Assembly (NCBI GenBank): GCA_963832445.1
Contig: CAWHUM010000009.1
Coordinates: 124,001-188,000, forward strand
Source: AWTP1-13 sp963832445
GTDB taxonomy: Bacteria > Pseudomonadota > Alphaproteobacteria > Rhizobiales > Hyphomicrobiaceae
Length of the DNA stretch: 64,000 nucleotides
Direction of reading: 5' to 3'
This document shows, one piece after another, positions 18,164-27,469 of this stretch; the first letter of the stretch is position 1, and the number at the start of each line of letters is the position of its first letter. The notes beneath the pieces are model-generated. The model was not told where the DNA came from. It did not search any database and saw nothing but the letters and a program-made list of their open reading frames with translations. A program made the translations under genes and the position numbers.

Positions 18164-18937
18164 TCAACTGATGCTGCGGCCGCCATCGACATAGAGAACC
18201 TGCCCCGTCACAAACGCGCTGCCTGGTGCCAGCAAAAATATCGCAGCGGCGACGAGATCGTCGGGAGAACCGAAGCGCCCCATTGGGATGCGCGCGAGGG
18301 CTGTGGCGCGTTGGCGCTCGTCGTCGAGGATCGGAGCGGCCAATGGTGTGGGCGTAACCGCCGGACCGATGGCATTGACGCGAACGCCGAGCGCTGCCCA
18401 TTCCGTGGCCAGCACCCGTGTCAAGTGGGCTACGGCAGCCTTGCTGGCCGCATACGCGGCGTAGTTGGGGTTGGCCACCGTGCTTGAGACAGAAGCCAAC
18501 GTTATGATGCTGCCGTGCCTTTGGGCTGTCATCACACGGCCAGCGGCGCGGGCCAGGCGGAATACTCCCGTCACGTTAATGTCGATTGTGCGCTGCCATT
18601 CGGCGTCCGCCAATTCGAGCGCTGGCGCAACTCTGTAGACGCCGGTGGCGTTGATGAGACCGTCAAGACGCCCCCATTTCTGTATTGCCTCGCCGATAGC
18701 GCCCCCACATGACACCCCGTGCGTGACGTCGAGGACAACGCCGATCGCCTCTCCACCTTCCGCCTCAAGATTGCGGGCAAGGTTGCGCGCACGGTCAACG
18801 TCGATATCGGCAATGACCAGCCGGGCGCCGCGGATACAAAGTGCGCGGGCCAGCGGCGCGCCCAGCCCGCCGGCTCCTCCCGCCACCACGACAGATAGCC
18901 CTTGGACGGTGAAATAGGGATCGGGCCGGTTGTTCAT
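18164..18937 (-). CDS. Short-chain dehydrogenase/reductase
   Basis: This classical SDR has 257 residues. The nucleotide motif is GGAGGLGAPLARAL (residues about 20-33), an Asp in VIADIDVD suggests NAD(H) preference, and the catalytic tetrad shows YAAYAASK. The C-terminal signature is GQVLYVDGGRSIS. ATG at 18,937 follows AGGGGA. It converges with the TSUP permease and is divergent from the carboxylase operon. It would oxidise or reduce a hydroxy/oxo acid of the neighbouring pathways. The substrate is unknown. Confidence 0.9.
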   Translation of the reverse strand: MNNRPDPYFTVQGLSVVVAGGAGGLGAPLARALCIRGARLVIADIDVDRARNLARNLEAEGGEAIGVVLDVTHGVSCGGAIGEAIQKWGRLDGLINATGVYRVAPALELADAEWQRTIDINVTGVFRLARAAGRVMTAQRHGSIITLASVSSTVANPNYAAYAASKAAVAHLTRVLATEWAALGVRVNAIGPAVTPTPLAAPILDDERQRATALARIPMGRFGSPDDLVAAAIFLLAPGSAFVTGQVLYVDGGRSIS

Positions 18938-19142
18938 GTGGTGGTCCCCTCTCGTCCACTCGAGTTCACAAGGCGGGTTTGCTTCGGCCGTGCCCAATTC
19001 TGCGTGCACTGGACGCGGCTAGCTTGAGCGACGCTAAGTATATATCAAAAAACGGAACGAAACTTCTTGCAATATGAATTATTGCGGTGGCAGACTGAAC
19101 TTGCGTCCCGGCGCGTCGAAGTCAGCCGAGGGGAAAGCCCCA

Positions 19143-20489
19143 TTGAAGCGGGTTCTGGTAGCCAATCGCGGGGAGATCGCACTGCGCGTCATCCGGGCGT
19201 GCCGCGCGTTGGGCCTCGAAACGGTGGCCGTCCATTCGCAGGCGGACGACAACTGCGCGCACGTATGGGCCGCCGATCAGGTTGTCAGCATAGGACCCGC
19301 AGCGGCAGCCAAGAGCTATCTAGACCCCCAGATCATCCTACAGGTCGCCCGTTCGACCCAATGCGATGCGGTGCATCCGGGTTACGGCTTCCTATCGGAG
19401 CGGGCCGACTTCGCCGCCAAGTGCATCGCCGAGGGCATCACCTTTGTCGGGCCTTCGCCCGACTCGATCTTGATGATGGGCGACAAGGCCGAGGCGCGGC
19501 GCACGGCCAAGCGCTTCGGCGTTCCAGTGGTTCCCGGCTCCGAGGGCGCCTTCACTGACGCGGGGCCGGCGCTGCGGGCGGCGGAGGCCACCGGCTACCC
19601 CATACTGCTCAAGGCGCTGGCCGGCGGCGGCGGCCGCGGCATGCGCGTCGCGCCCGATGCCGCTTCTTTCTCAGGGCTGTTCGTGCAGGCGAGCAACGAG
19701 GCGGAAGCTGCGTTCGGCGACGGCGGGATCTACCTCGAGCGCTTCATTCCCAAGGTACGTCACATCGAGGTTCAGGTCTTCGGCGACAGCTACGGGCGCA
19801 CCATGCACCTGTGGGAGCGCGACTGCAGCGTGCAGCGCCGCCACCAGAAGCTGGTCGAGGAGGGCCCTTCGCCCGTGCTCGATGCGCGTACCCGGCGCGC
19901 TATGTGCGATGCCGCCGTCAAGCTGGTCGCCGGGATCGGCTATGTCGGGGCCGGCACGGTGGAGTTCATCTACGATGCGCACAAGCGTGAGTTCTATTTC
20001 ATCGAGATGAATACCCGCATCCAGGTGGAGCATCCTGTTACCGAGATGCTGACCGGAACCGACCTGGTCCGGGAACAGTTGCGCGTTGCAGCTGGCGAGC
20101 GGCTCTCGTTTCCCGACGCAGGCGTCGAGGCCCGGGGCCACGCCATGGAGCTGCGCGTCAATGCCGAGGATCCCGACCGCGGGTTCATGCCCTCTCCCGG
20201 AATGCTCTCGGCTTGGCGCCCGCCGCGCATGCCAGGCGTGCGCGTCGACAGCCACGCTTATCGAGGGTACACCGTGCCTTCATTTTACGATTCTCTCCTC
20301 GGCAAGCTGATCGTTCACGGCAGCGACAGGGACGATGCCATCGCTCGCGCGCGACTGGCGCTCGACGACTTTCACACCGAAGGTCTGGCGACCACGCTGC
20401 CCTTTCACCGACGCCTGCTGACGCACGCCGACTTCCTGAGTGGGTCCGTCCACACACGATGGGTGGAAACGGAGCTCGCGCATGCCTGA
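19143..20489 (+). CDS. Biotin carboxylase subunit (AccC/PycA type)
   Basis: This ATP-grasp enzyme carboxylates the biotin of the carrier protein. It begins LKRVLVANRGEIALRVIRA, contains the glycine loop GGGGRGMRVA and the active-site block EMNTRIQVEHPVTEM, and has about 448 residues, as expected. I place the start at TTG 19,143 because homology begins there and GAGGGGAAAG lies upstream; an in-frame ATG at 19,074 has no ribosome-binding site. An AAAAACGGAA box lies at 19,048-19,057. It overlaps the carboxyltransferase gene by about 30 bases. Confidence 0.9.
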   Translation: MKRVLVANRGEIALRVIRACRALGLETVAVHSQADDNCAHVWAADQVVSIGPAAAAKSYLDPQIILQVARSTQCDAVHPGYGFLSERADFAAKCIAEGITFVGPSPDSILMMGDKAEARRTAKRFGVPVVPGSEGAFTDAGPALRAAEATGYPILLKALAGGGGRGMRVAPDAASFSGLFVQASNEAEAAFGDGGIYLERFIPKVRHIEVQVFGDSYGRTMHLWERDCSVQRRHQKLVEEGPSPVLDARTRRAMCDAAVKLVAGIGYVGAGTVEFIYDAHKREFYFIEMNTRIQVEHPVTEMLTGTDLVREQLRVAAGERLSFPDAGVEARGHAMELRVNAEDPDRGFMPSPGMLSAWRPPRMPGVRVDSHAYRGYTVPSFYDSLLGKLIVHGSDRDDAIARARLALDDFHTEGLATTLPFHRRLLTHADFLSGSVHTRWVETELAHA

Positions 20490-22045
20490 ACTCGCGCACC
20501 ATCCGACTGATCGACGTGACGCTGCGCGACGCGCACCAATGCCTGTGGGCGACGCGTATGACCACCGCGATGATGCGGGACGTTGCCCCGCTGCTCGACA
20601 GCGCGGGGTTCGAGGCCATCGATCTTGTGGGCGGCGCCGTGTTCGACGTGTGCGTTCGCTACCTGCGCGAGGACCCGTGGGAGCGCATGCGGTTGCTGGC
20701 GTCGTGGGTGAAGCAGACGCCGCTCGTCATTCATACGCGCGGACAGAGCCTCTTCACCTTCGAGTTCTTCGCCGACGATGTGGTCGAGCTGGCCGCCGAG
20801 CGCTTCGTCGCCAACGGCATGCGCTACCACACGCCCTACGATGCGCTCAATGACATGCGCAACCTGGAGATCCCGATCAAGGCAGGCAAGCGGCACGGAC
20901 TGTACGTGGCAGGAGGGCTCGTGTTCACGCACAGCCCGGTCCACACGGACCAGTACTACGTGCGCAAGGTCAAGGACCTCATCAAGCTCGGCGTCGACGC
21001 GGTGTTCCTCAAGGATGCCAGCGGGCTGCTCACGCCGGAGCGGGTTGCCACCCTGGTGCCGGCCGTGAAGAAGGCGCTGGGCAACCGCCCCTTGCAGATC
21101 CACACGCACTGCAATTCCGGCCTTGCGCCCTATGTGGTGCTGCAGGCTGTCAAGAACGGCGTCGACGTCGTGCACACCGCAACCTCCACGCTCGCCAACG
21201 GGGTCTCGCATTCCCCAACCGAGCGCGTCGCGGCCAACCTGCGGCGGCGTGGCCACGACGTTCGCATCGACCTGGCTCCCATCAGGGAAGTGGCCGAGCG
21301 GCTGGCCTATATTGCCGAGAAGGAGGGCAAGCCCGTCGGCACTCCCAATGAATATGACGAATTCCACTTCCTGCACCAATGTCCGGGCGGCATGGTGTCG
21401 AACCTCGCCTACCAGCTCGAGGGTATGGGCCTCAGGGACAGGCTCGAGGAGATCCTCGAAGAGGCATGGCACGTGCGCGAGGACCTGGGCTATCCGATCG
21501 TGGTGAGTCCCTTCGCGCAGTACATCGTCACCCAGGCATTGCTGAACGTGGTCGGCCGGGACAAGGGCCGCGCGCGCTACGACACCGTGCCGGACGAGGT
21601 GCGCCTCTATACGCGCGGCGGCTATGGCGAGATTGCCGGCCCGATTGACCCCAACCTCTACGACAAGATTACGCGCGGTGCCGCGCCGATCAAAGAGCGC
21701 CCCGGTGCGCTGGTGCCTCCGGCGCTCGACCGTATCCGCAAGACGCGGGGGCCATTCAAGTCCGACGACGATCTGCTGATTGCGGCCTTCTATGACGATG
21801 CGCAGTACCGCGCCCTGAAAGAGGCTGGTCCCATCCGGACCGAGTATCCGCTCATGGAGACGCCGCTGCTCACCTTGGTCAAGGAGCTGTCGATGCGGCC
21901 ATCCATCAAATCGTTTCGGTTGCAGCAGAGCTGGGCCCCCGCTGTGGAAGCCTCGTCGAGCGGAACAACTCCGACCAATGGCGCGGCGGCGCGAACACCT
22001 GCGGGCCACGTCGAGCCCGCCAGCGACCCTGACCTCCCTCGATAA
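20459..22045 (+). CDS. Carboxyltransferase subunit, pyruvate carboxylase B / oxaloacetate decarboxylase alpha type
   Basis: This DRE-TIM carboxyltransferase has DVTLRDAHQCLWATRM at the N-terminus, the metal histidines in IHTHCNSG and KDASGLLTPE. Family members end in a fused biotinyl domain; here the C-terminus stops with a Pro/Ala-rich linker and has no biotin motif, since the carrier is the separate next gene. The likely start is ATG 20,459 inside the biotin carboxylase gene (homology begins at RTIRLIDVTLRD). Acceptors in the family are pyruvate or 2-oxoglutarate. The physiological acceptor here is unknown. Confidence 0.88.
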   Translation: MGGNGARACLNSRTIRLIDVTLRDAHQCLWATRMTTAMMRDVAPLLDSAGFEAIDLVGGAVFDVCVRYLREDPWERMRLLASWVKQTPLVIHTRGQSLFTFEFFADDVVELAAERFVANGMRYHTPYDALNDMRNLEIPIKAGKRHGLYVAGGLVFTHSPVHTDQYYVRKVKDLIKLGVDAVFLKDASGLLTPERVATLVPAVKKALGNRPLQIHTHCNSGLAPYVVLQAVKNGVDVVHTATSTLANGVSHSPTERVAANLRRRGHDVRIDLAPIREVAERLAYIAEKEGKPVGTPNEYDEFHFLHQCPGGMVSNLAYQLEGMGLRDRLEEILEEAWHVREDLGYPIVVSPFAQYIVTQALLNVVGRDKGRARYDTVPDEVRLYTRGGYGEIAGPIDPNLYDKITRGAAPIKERPGALVPPALDRIRKTRGPFKSDDDLLIAAFYDDAQYRALKEAGPIRTEYPLMETPLLTLVKELSMRPSIKSFRLQQSWAPAVEASSSGTTPTNGAAARTPAGHVEPASDPDLPR

Positions 22046-22058
22046 GGAGAGAACCCGC

Positions 22059-22550
22059 GTGTCCCTGACTTACAAGGAAGTTGCGGAGATCATCAGGATC
22101 ATCGACGCCAGCAATCTCGACGAGCTCGTAATCGAAATTGGGGGCGCGAGAATTCACGTTCGCCGCAACGGCAGCGGCGGACAAACGACGGCTCTGCCGG
22201 CCATCGCAGGCTCCGGTGGCGAGCTGCCCTCCGCCCCGGCGGAAAGTGCGCTCAAGGCCCCTGGCGCCGGTCGAGCAAAGGGGGAAATTGCAGCAGGTCA
22301 ACTGACCGGCAAGGCCGTAGTTCGCTCCCCGATGGTCGGAATATTCTATCGGGCGCCGTCGCCCAACGACCCCCCTTTTGTCGAAGTTGGCACCAAGGTC
22401 AAGCGCGGCGATCCGCTCTGCCTGATCGAGGTCATGAAGCTGTTTACGACGATCACGGCAGACCAGGACGGCTGCATCGCGCACGTGCTCCCAGGCAATG
22501 GCGATCTCGTGGAGTTCGACCAGCTCTTGTTCGTGCTGGAGCCTGCGTAG
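22059..22550 (+). CDS. Biotin carboxyl carrier protein, AccB-like
   Basis: This 163-residue carrier has the AccB layout: an N-terminal helical segment (YKEVAEIIRIIDASNLDELVIE), an Ala/Pro/Gly linker, and a C-terminal lipoyl-like domain. The biotinylation motif is EVMKL, with the target lysine near residue 129, followed by LPGNGDLVEFDQLLFVLEP. GTG at 22,059 follows GATAAGGAGAG. It closes the three-gene carboxylase operon. The carrier resembles acetyl-CoA carboxylase BCCP although its partner transferase is of the pyruvate/oxaloacetate class. Confidence 0.9.
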   Translation: MSLTYKEVAEIIRIIDASNLDELVIEIGGARIHVRRNGSGGQTTALPAIAGSGGELPSAPAESALKAPGAGRAKGEIAAGQLTGKAVVRSPMVGIFYRAPSPNDPPFVEVGTKVKRGDPLCLIEVMKLFTTITADQDGCIAHVLPGNGDLVEFDQLLFVLEPA

Positions 22551-22584
22551 TCTTGAATTCCGGCGTGCCCCCGAACCAAAGCGC

Positions 22585-22613
22585 TTGACCTGGAGCGTGC
22601 AAGTTTTGATACT
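22585..22613 (+). promoter_or_regulatory. Sigma70-like promoter of the ABC importer operon
   Basis: TTGACC (22,585-22,590) and GATACT (22,608-22,613) are separated by exactly 17 bp, about 80 bp before the binding-protein gene. Just downstream TGTCT and AGACA form an inverted repeat around an AATAAACGATC box, a plausible operator. No hairpin terminator separates it from the carboxylase operon. Confidence 0.5.
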
Positions 22614-22691
22614 GTTTGTCTCAATAAACGATCAAGCAGACAGTTGCTTGCAAAGATGCTGCTGCAAATGATCAGCAAGGGAGGGAAGTAG

Positions 22692-23972
22692 ATGTCGTTC
22701 TCGAGATTCTGCAGACAGGCATTCCTGGCTGGCAGCGTTGTTGTTGGCGGCCTGACGACTGTGCTCGGGACGGCGCAGTCGCAAACGCAGTTCACGGAAT
22801 GGGGGTGGCCGCTACCCTACGAGAAGGTGTCCGAAAAATCGGTCGAGTGGCTGAAGCAGAAAGGCTGGTGGCCGCTTCAGGTCGCGTTCCAGGCTCCCTG
22901 GTCCGGACAGAACAATATCAACATCGTGATGGACAAGCAGGGCCTGCTTGCCAAGCGGGGCATCGAGGCAAAGTGGCAGGCGTTCGGATCCGGTCCGGCC
23001 ATCAACGAGGTGCTGGTCTCCTCCAGATTCCAGGTCGCCAACAGCGGCAACTTCCCCTTCACCTCGCTGCTCGACAAGCAGGTGCCCGTCAAGACCATCG
23101 CGATGGTCACGCCCAATATCCTTCATGCCACGATCGTGCCGACGGACAGCAAGGTCACCAGCTTGAAAGACTTCAAGGGCGCAAATCCTGCAGTGACGAT
23201 CGGATTAGTCACCGGCTCCTCGGCAGAGTTCTATTTTCAGATGGCGGCAACGGTGCACGGACTGACGATCGGCAAGGACGTGATCCTCAAGAACATGCCG
23301 ATCGGCGAGCAAATGGCCTTGCCAAAGGGTATCGACGCCGTCGTTCCGTGGGACGCCGGTGCCAGCGTGATCCTGGAAGAGCGCAAGAACGGCAAAATGA
23401 TCGACACGATCTACCCCTACAACATGTACGAGGGGAATTTCGTCGTCTTGCAGGCGCTCGTGGACAACGTGCCTGACGTTGTGCAGGCGCTGAGCGATGC
23501 CTACGCCGAAGCGCTGCTCTGGTCGCGGCTCAATTTGGACGGAACGGTCAAACTCCTGCAGGAAGACCCCAGCCTGAAGAACTTTTCCAAGGAGATTCTG
23601 ACCCAGCAGACGCGTATCTACAATGCGCTCTACAAACCGACCTTCATCTACCCGCACGCCAAATTCTGGGGCGAAGCCAATGAGCCGATCTTCGATTGGC
23701 TCTATCAGCAAAAGCGCATTCAGCGTCCCTTGAAGGCCGTCGACTTCGAGCAGGCGGTCGACGCCCGCTTCATGGAAAAGACCTTCGCCAAGATGGGTTG
23801 GGTGGTTCCGAAGACGCCGCCGTTTCTGCCTGCGGGGTGGAAGGGCTCCTTGGCCAAGATGCCTTATCCTGAGTACATGACGCCGATCAATCTCAAGGAA
23901 GCACAGGCTTTCCCGGAGAAGGGCGACCTGACGAGGCCGTGGTCTTTCGGCGGCAAGACTTTCAATCCATAA
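22692..23972 (+). CDS. ABC transporter substrate-binding protein, SsuA/TauA/NMT1-like
   Basis: This exported 426-residue binding protein has a signal peptide at residues 1-33 (AGSVVVGGLTTVLGTAQSQ). The body matches the nitrate/sulfonate/taurine class: MDKQGLLAKRGIEAKW, FGSGPAINEVLVSSRFQVANSGN, and IGLVTGSSAEFYF. AGGGAGGGAAG precedes the ATG. It is longer than typical SsuA (about 320), with an extended C-terminal lobe rich in Trp and Pro. With the next two genes it forms an importer. The sulfonate theme of the region makes an organosulfonate a reasonable but unproven ligand. Confidence 0.85.
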   Translation: MSFSRFCRQAFLAGSVVVGGLTTVLGTAQSQTQFTEWGWPLPYEKVSEKSVEWLKQKGWWPLQVAFQAPWSGQNNINIVMDKQGLLAKRGIEAKWQAFGSGPAINEVLVSSRFQVANSGNFPFTSLLDKQVPVKTIAMVTPNILHATIVPTDSKVTSLKDFKGANPAVTIGLVTGSSAEFYFQMAATVHGLTIGKDVILKNMPIGEQMALPKGIDAVVPWDAGASVILEERKNGKMIDTIYPYNMYEGNFVVLQALVDNVPDVVQALSDAYAEALLWSRLNLDGTVKLLQEDPSLKNFSKEILTQQTRIYNALYKPTFIYPHAKFWGEANEPIFDWLYQQKRIQRPLKAVDFEQAVDARFMEKTFAKMGWVVPKTPPFLPAGWKGSLAKMPYPEYMTPINLKEAQAFPEKGDLTRPWSFGGKTFNP

Positions 23973-24036
23973 GGTAGGTCATGCCAGCGTGCCGCTGTGG
24001 CGAGCGGCACGCCCTCTCCCGGGCCAAGGATCGGTG

Positions 24037-24859
24037 ATGAACAGTGCAATTGCCGCCGTTGGCAAACCGGCCGTAGCCAGGCGGCCCTATGGGCTGCTGA
24101 TGCTCAGGCGCATCAGGGTGCTGGGCTTGCTTACGGCACTGCTCGTCACCTGGCAGCTTGTGAGCATGTTCGTGCTCGATAGGACGACCGCTCTTCTCTT
24201 GCCGCCGCCGACCCAAGTCCTGAAAGCTTTCTGGGAGCTCATCTCGTCCGGCGATCTCCTGGTGCATGCACGCGACAGCCTGAAGCGCGAGCTCATGGCC
24301 TTCGTCTGGGCCATCTCCGCGGTACCTTTGGGCATCGCAATGGCCTGGTCGAAGGCGATCAACGAGCAGGTCGACCCGCTGATCGAAGTCTTGCGCCCCG
24401 TGCCGCCGCTGGCTTGGATACCGCTGTCGATCCTGTGGTTCGGCATTGGTGACATCCAGAACCAGTTCATCATCTTCCTGGGCATGTTCTTCCCCATACT
24501 CCTCAATACGATCTCGGGGGTGAGGAACATCGAGCCCAATCTCGTGCGCGCAGCGCGGTGTCTCGGCGCCAACGAGAGCCGTGTTCTGCAGGCGTGTCGT
24601 CCTCAGAGCTGCCCTACCTCAGGTCATCACGGGTGTTCGCGTGGGTTTGGGAGTGGGCTGGATGGCCCTGGTCGCCGCCGAGTTTGTTGGCGCCAATTCG
24701 GGGCTTGGCTTCCTGATCAATGATGCGCGCACTCTGCTGCGAACCGACGTCGTGATCGTCGGGATGTTCACGATAGGCATCGTCGGGCTCGCCATCGATC
24801 GCACGATCCGGTTCGTGGGCAAGCGGTTCATGCCCTGGTCCCGCATCTTCTCGGACTAG
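24037..24859 (+). pseudogene. ABC transporter permease, SsuC/TauC-like, one frameshift
   Basis: This membrane subunit has about six helices. The N-terminal part ends with the coupling-helix region RPVPPLAWIPLSILWFG and LVRAARCLGANESRVL. The frame then slips near 24,592, and the rest (RRVVLRAALPQVITGVRVGLG to SRIFSD) is in another frame. The corrected length of about 274 residues fits the family. It is the middle gene of binding protein, permease, ATPase. If the shift is real the importer cannot assemble. Confidence 0.87.
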
Positions 24860-24876
24860 GAGGCGTCGACGGCAGC

Positions 24877-25647
24877 ATGGCGGTTCTTTCATCCATCGGC
24901 CTGAGGAAGGAGTTCACCGGGCACAGCCCCGCCGATCCATCTGTTCTCGCGCTCAAGAACTTGAATTTCACGGTCGACCACAACGAGTTCTGCTCTGTGC
25001 TCGGCCATTCCGGTTGCGGCAAGACGACGCTTTTGACGATAGTCGCCGGCTTCGAGCAGCCAACTGCCGGGCAGCTCCTGCTCGATGGCAAACCCGTCGG
25101 CAAGCCGGGATGGGAACGGTCGATGATTTTCCAGGACTATGCGCTCTTCCACTGGCTCACCGTGGAGGAGAATATAGCCTTTGGCCTGGAGATGAAGAAT
25201 CTGCAGCGGGAGGAGAGGAAGAGCGTCGTCAAAGACTACATCGGTCTCGTCGGCCTTTCCGGGTTCGAACGGCGCTACCCCCATCAACTCTCAGGCGGCA
25301 TGCGGCAACGCGTTTCAATCGCACGCGCGCTGGCCGTCGATCCGCAGGTCCTGCTCATGGATGAGCCGTTTGCTGCCCTCGACGCGCAGAACCGCAGCCT
25401 GATGCAGCAGGAGATGGTCCGCATTTGGGAGCGTGCGCGAAAGACCTGCCTGCTGGTTACGCACAGCATCGACGAGGCGATTGCGTTGTCTGATCGCATC
25501 CTAGTCATGACCCGCAGGCCAGGCACGATCAAAGCCGATCTGCTGGTAGACCTGCCGCGGCCGCGTCACGAGGACGATCCAAAGGTGATCGCGCTCAAGA
25601 AGCAGATCAGGGAACTGATCATCGACGAGTTCGAGGTTGAGCATTGA
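24877..25647 (+). CDS. ABC transporter ATP-binding protein, SsuB/TauB-like
   Basis: This 256-residue ATPase has Walker A GHSGCGKTT, a Q-loop in IFQDYALFHW, signature LSGGMRQRVSIARAL, Walker B VLLMDEPFAALD and the switch histidine in LVTHSIDEA. The C-terminal RPGTIKADLLVDLPRPR is typical of the nitrate/sulfonate/taurine group. It starts 17 bp after the permease stop. It powers the importer of the two preceding genes. Confidence 0.93.
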   Translation: MAVLSSIGLRKEFTGHSPADPSVLALKNLNFTVDHNEFCSVLGHSGCGKTTLLTIVAGFEQPTAGQLLLDGKPVGKPGWERSMIFQDYALFHWLTVEENIAFGLEMKNLQREERKSVVKDYIGLVGLSGFERRYPHQLSGGMRQRVSIARALAVDPQVLLMDEPFAALDAQNRSLMQQEMVRIWERARKTCLLVTHSIDEAIALSDRILVMTRRPGTIKADLLVDLPRPRHEDDPKVIALKKQIRELIIDEFEVEH

Positions 25648-25873
25648 TCGCAAGGCATGGACGGCCGATCCCATGCAGCAGAACGAGGCTGCTCCGTGAC
25701 AATCAATGCTGCGGCTGTCGCATGCTCGCCCTTTAGGCCCCGCCAGAACAAGGACAGCTCGACCGCAACACAAGGCCGGCGGAGAGGCGCTGGCGGCGCA
25801 GCTGAGAACACGGTCTTGCTTGCGGGTTTGGCCGTATCCGCTCCGCATGCTCGTCCGACGCTAGGAGAGAGCC

Positions 25874-27023
25874 ATGAAGCGCAGCACGGAGCGGATACTC
25901 GTAACCCATGTCGGCAGCCTACCGCGGCCAACAGAATCTGCTGGCGTTCCTTACAGCGCGCGACAGGTTGGAGGACTACGACGAGAGCGCCTTCCGGACT
26001 TGCCTCACGCGGTCCGTCAAGGAGGTGGTGAAGAAGCAGCTCGACCACGGCATCGACATCGTCAACGACGGCGAGCTCGGCAAAATCGGGTACGGCGCCT
26101 ATGCCAAGGAGCGGCTGTCCGGCTTCGACGGCCAGGATGCGCCCAAGCTCAGCGCCTCCGATCTCGACGAGTTCCCTGCCTTCTACCGGCGCCTCTACGG
26201 CCCCGAGGGGTTCGACAAGATGGTGAGGCCGCAATGCACCGGCCCGATCAGCTACGTCGGCCACGCCGACCTTGCCTTCGATATCGAGACGCTGAAGGGG
26301 GCGACGGCCAGGACCGCGGCGGTCGAAGGGTTCCTTAATGCGGCCTCGCCCGGCTCCATCGGTTTGTGGCTCGGCAATGCCCACTACAAGACGCACGAGG
26401 CGTTCGTGTGGGCCATCGCAGCAGCGATGGAGAAGGAGTACGAGGCGATCGCCGAAGCAGGTTTGATCCTACAGATCGATGCACCCGATCTCGGCATGGG
26501 GCGACACATGCAGTTCCGGTATTTGAGCGTGCCCGAGTTCCGCAAGAGCGCCCAGATGCACCTGGCCGCCCTCAATCACGCTACTCGCAATATCCCGCCC
26601 GACCGCATGCGCATGCATATGTGCTGGGGCAACTACGATGGACCGCATCACCACGATATCGAACTAAAGGCGCTGATCGACGTATTGCTCGAAATGCGCC
26701 CGCTGGGGCTCTCGATCGAGGGCGCCAACCCCTGCCACGAGCACGAGTGGAAGGTTTGGAAGGGACGCGATCTCGGTCGTGACATCGTGCTGCTGCCCGG
26801 CGTGCTCAACTCCGTGACGCATCGCATCGAGCATCCGGAGCTCATCGCGGACCGGCTGTGCCGTTATGCCGAATGCGTCGGTCGCGAGAACGTCATCGCC
26901 TCGACCGACTGCGGAATGTCCTCGCAGGCCGGTCACGTCAAGGTCGATCCTGACATCGGTTGGGCCAAATACCGCTCGATGGCGCAAGGTGCAAAGCTCG
27001 CAAGCAAGCGGCTGTGGGGATAA
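25874..27023 (+). pseudogene. MetE-C-terminal-domain-like zinc methyl/alkyl-transferase, one frameshift
   Basis: This is a cobalamin-independent methionine synthase II family protein of about 380 residues. The N-terminus MKRSTERILVTHVGSLPRP is in one frame and the rest (NLLAFLTARDRLEDY onward) in another after a lost base near 25,927. Zinc ligands of the family are visible: HxC in MRMHMCWGN, Glu in SIEGAN and Cys in STDCGMSS. Homologs include methionine synthases and epoxyalkane:coenzyme M transferases, so the thiol acceptor could be something other than homocysteine. AGGAGAG precedes the ATG. It follows the ABC importer after 226 bp. Confidence 0.8.
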
Positions 27024-27469
27024 GCGCTCTCTGGGCATCGAGTTCGAGTGCTTCGACGCCGGTCAGATCGAGAACGTTCGCTTTTTTTGTCGACTCCGGC
27101 GTTGTCCCGTCCGACTACCTTTGAACTTCGATCTTGTGCCGGGTATTGGCGCCCATGAAATTTGCCACCCAGACGCTACCTTGGCGTGATTTGAGCCAAC
27201 GGCGATTGAGGCTAAGCTATTGAAGAGATTGGTTGCGGGGGCCTGCATCACTCGGTACCGAATCGATCGAGGGGAAACTTTCGAGAAGATCACCTTCAGG
27301 CTGGCGCCATAACCCCGTCCGATCCTGCGCGCCACTCGGGGCGAATACGCTCATGACACAATCCAGACTCTAAGAGTTGACGACGCAAAGGGTCACCCCT
27401 AGCCTCGTAAGGCGCACGTGAACATAGCGCAGGGGCTCCGTTATATCCGTTCTTGGGGAGCGCAATCTC
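27024..27469. other. Intergenic, no gene recognised
   Basis: These 446 bases contain no reading frame with recognisable homology. The base composition is more AT-rich than the neighbouring genes. No clear terminator or promoter stands out. Confidence 0.5.

Noticed and set aside
20405..22009. 534-codon minus-strand frame opposite the carboxyltransferase gene
   Set aside because: Shadow frame. The sense strand carries the DVTLRDAH, HTHCNSG and KDASG motifs.
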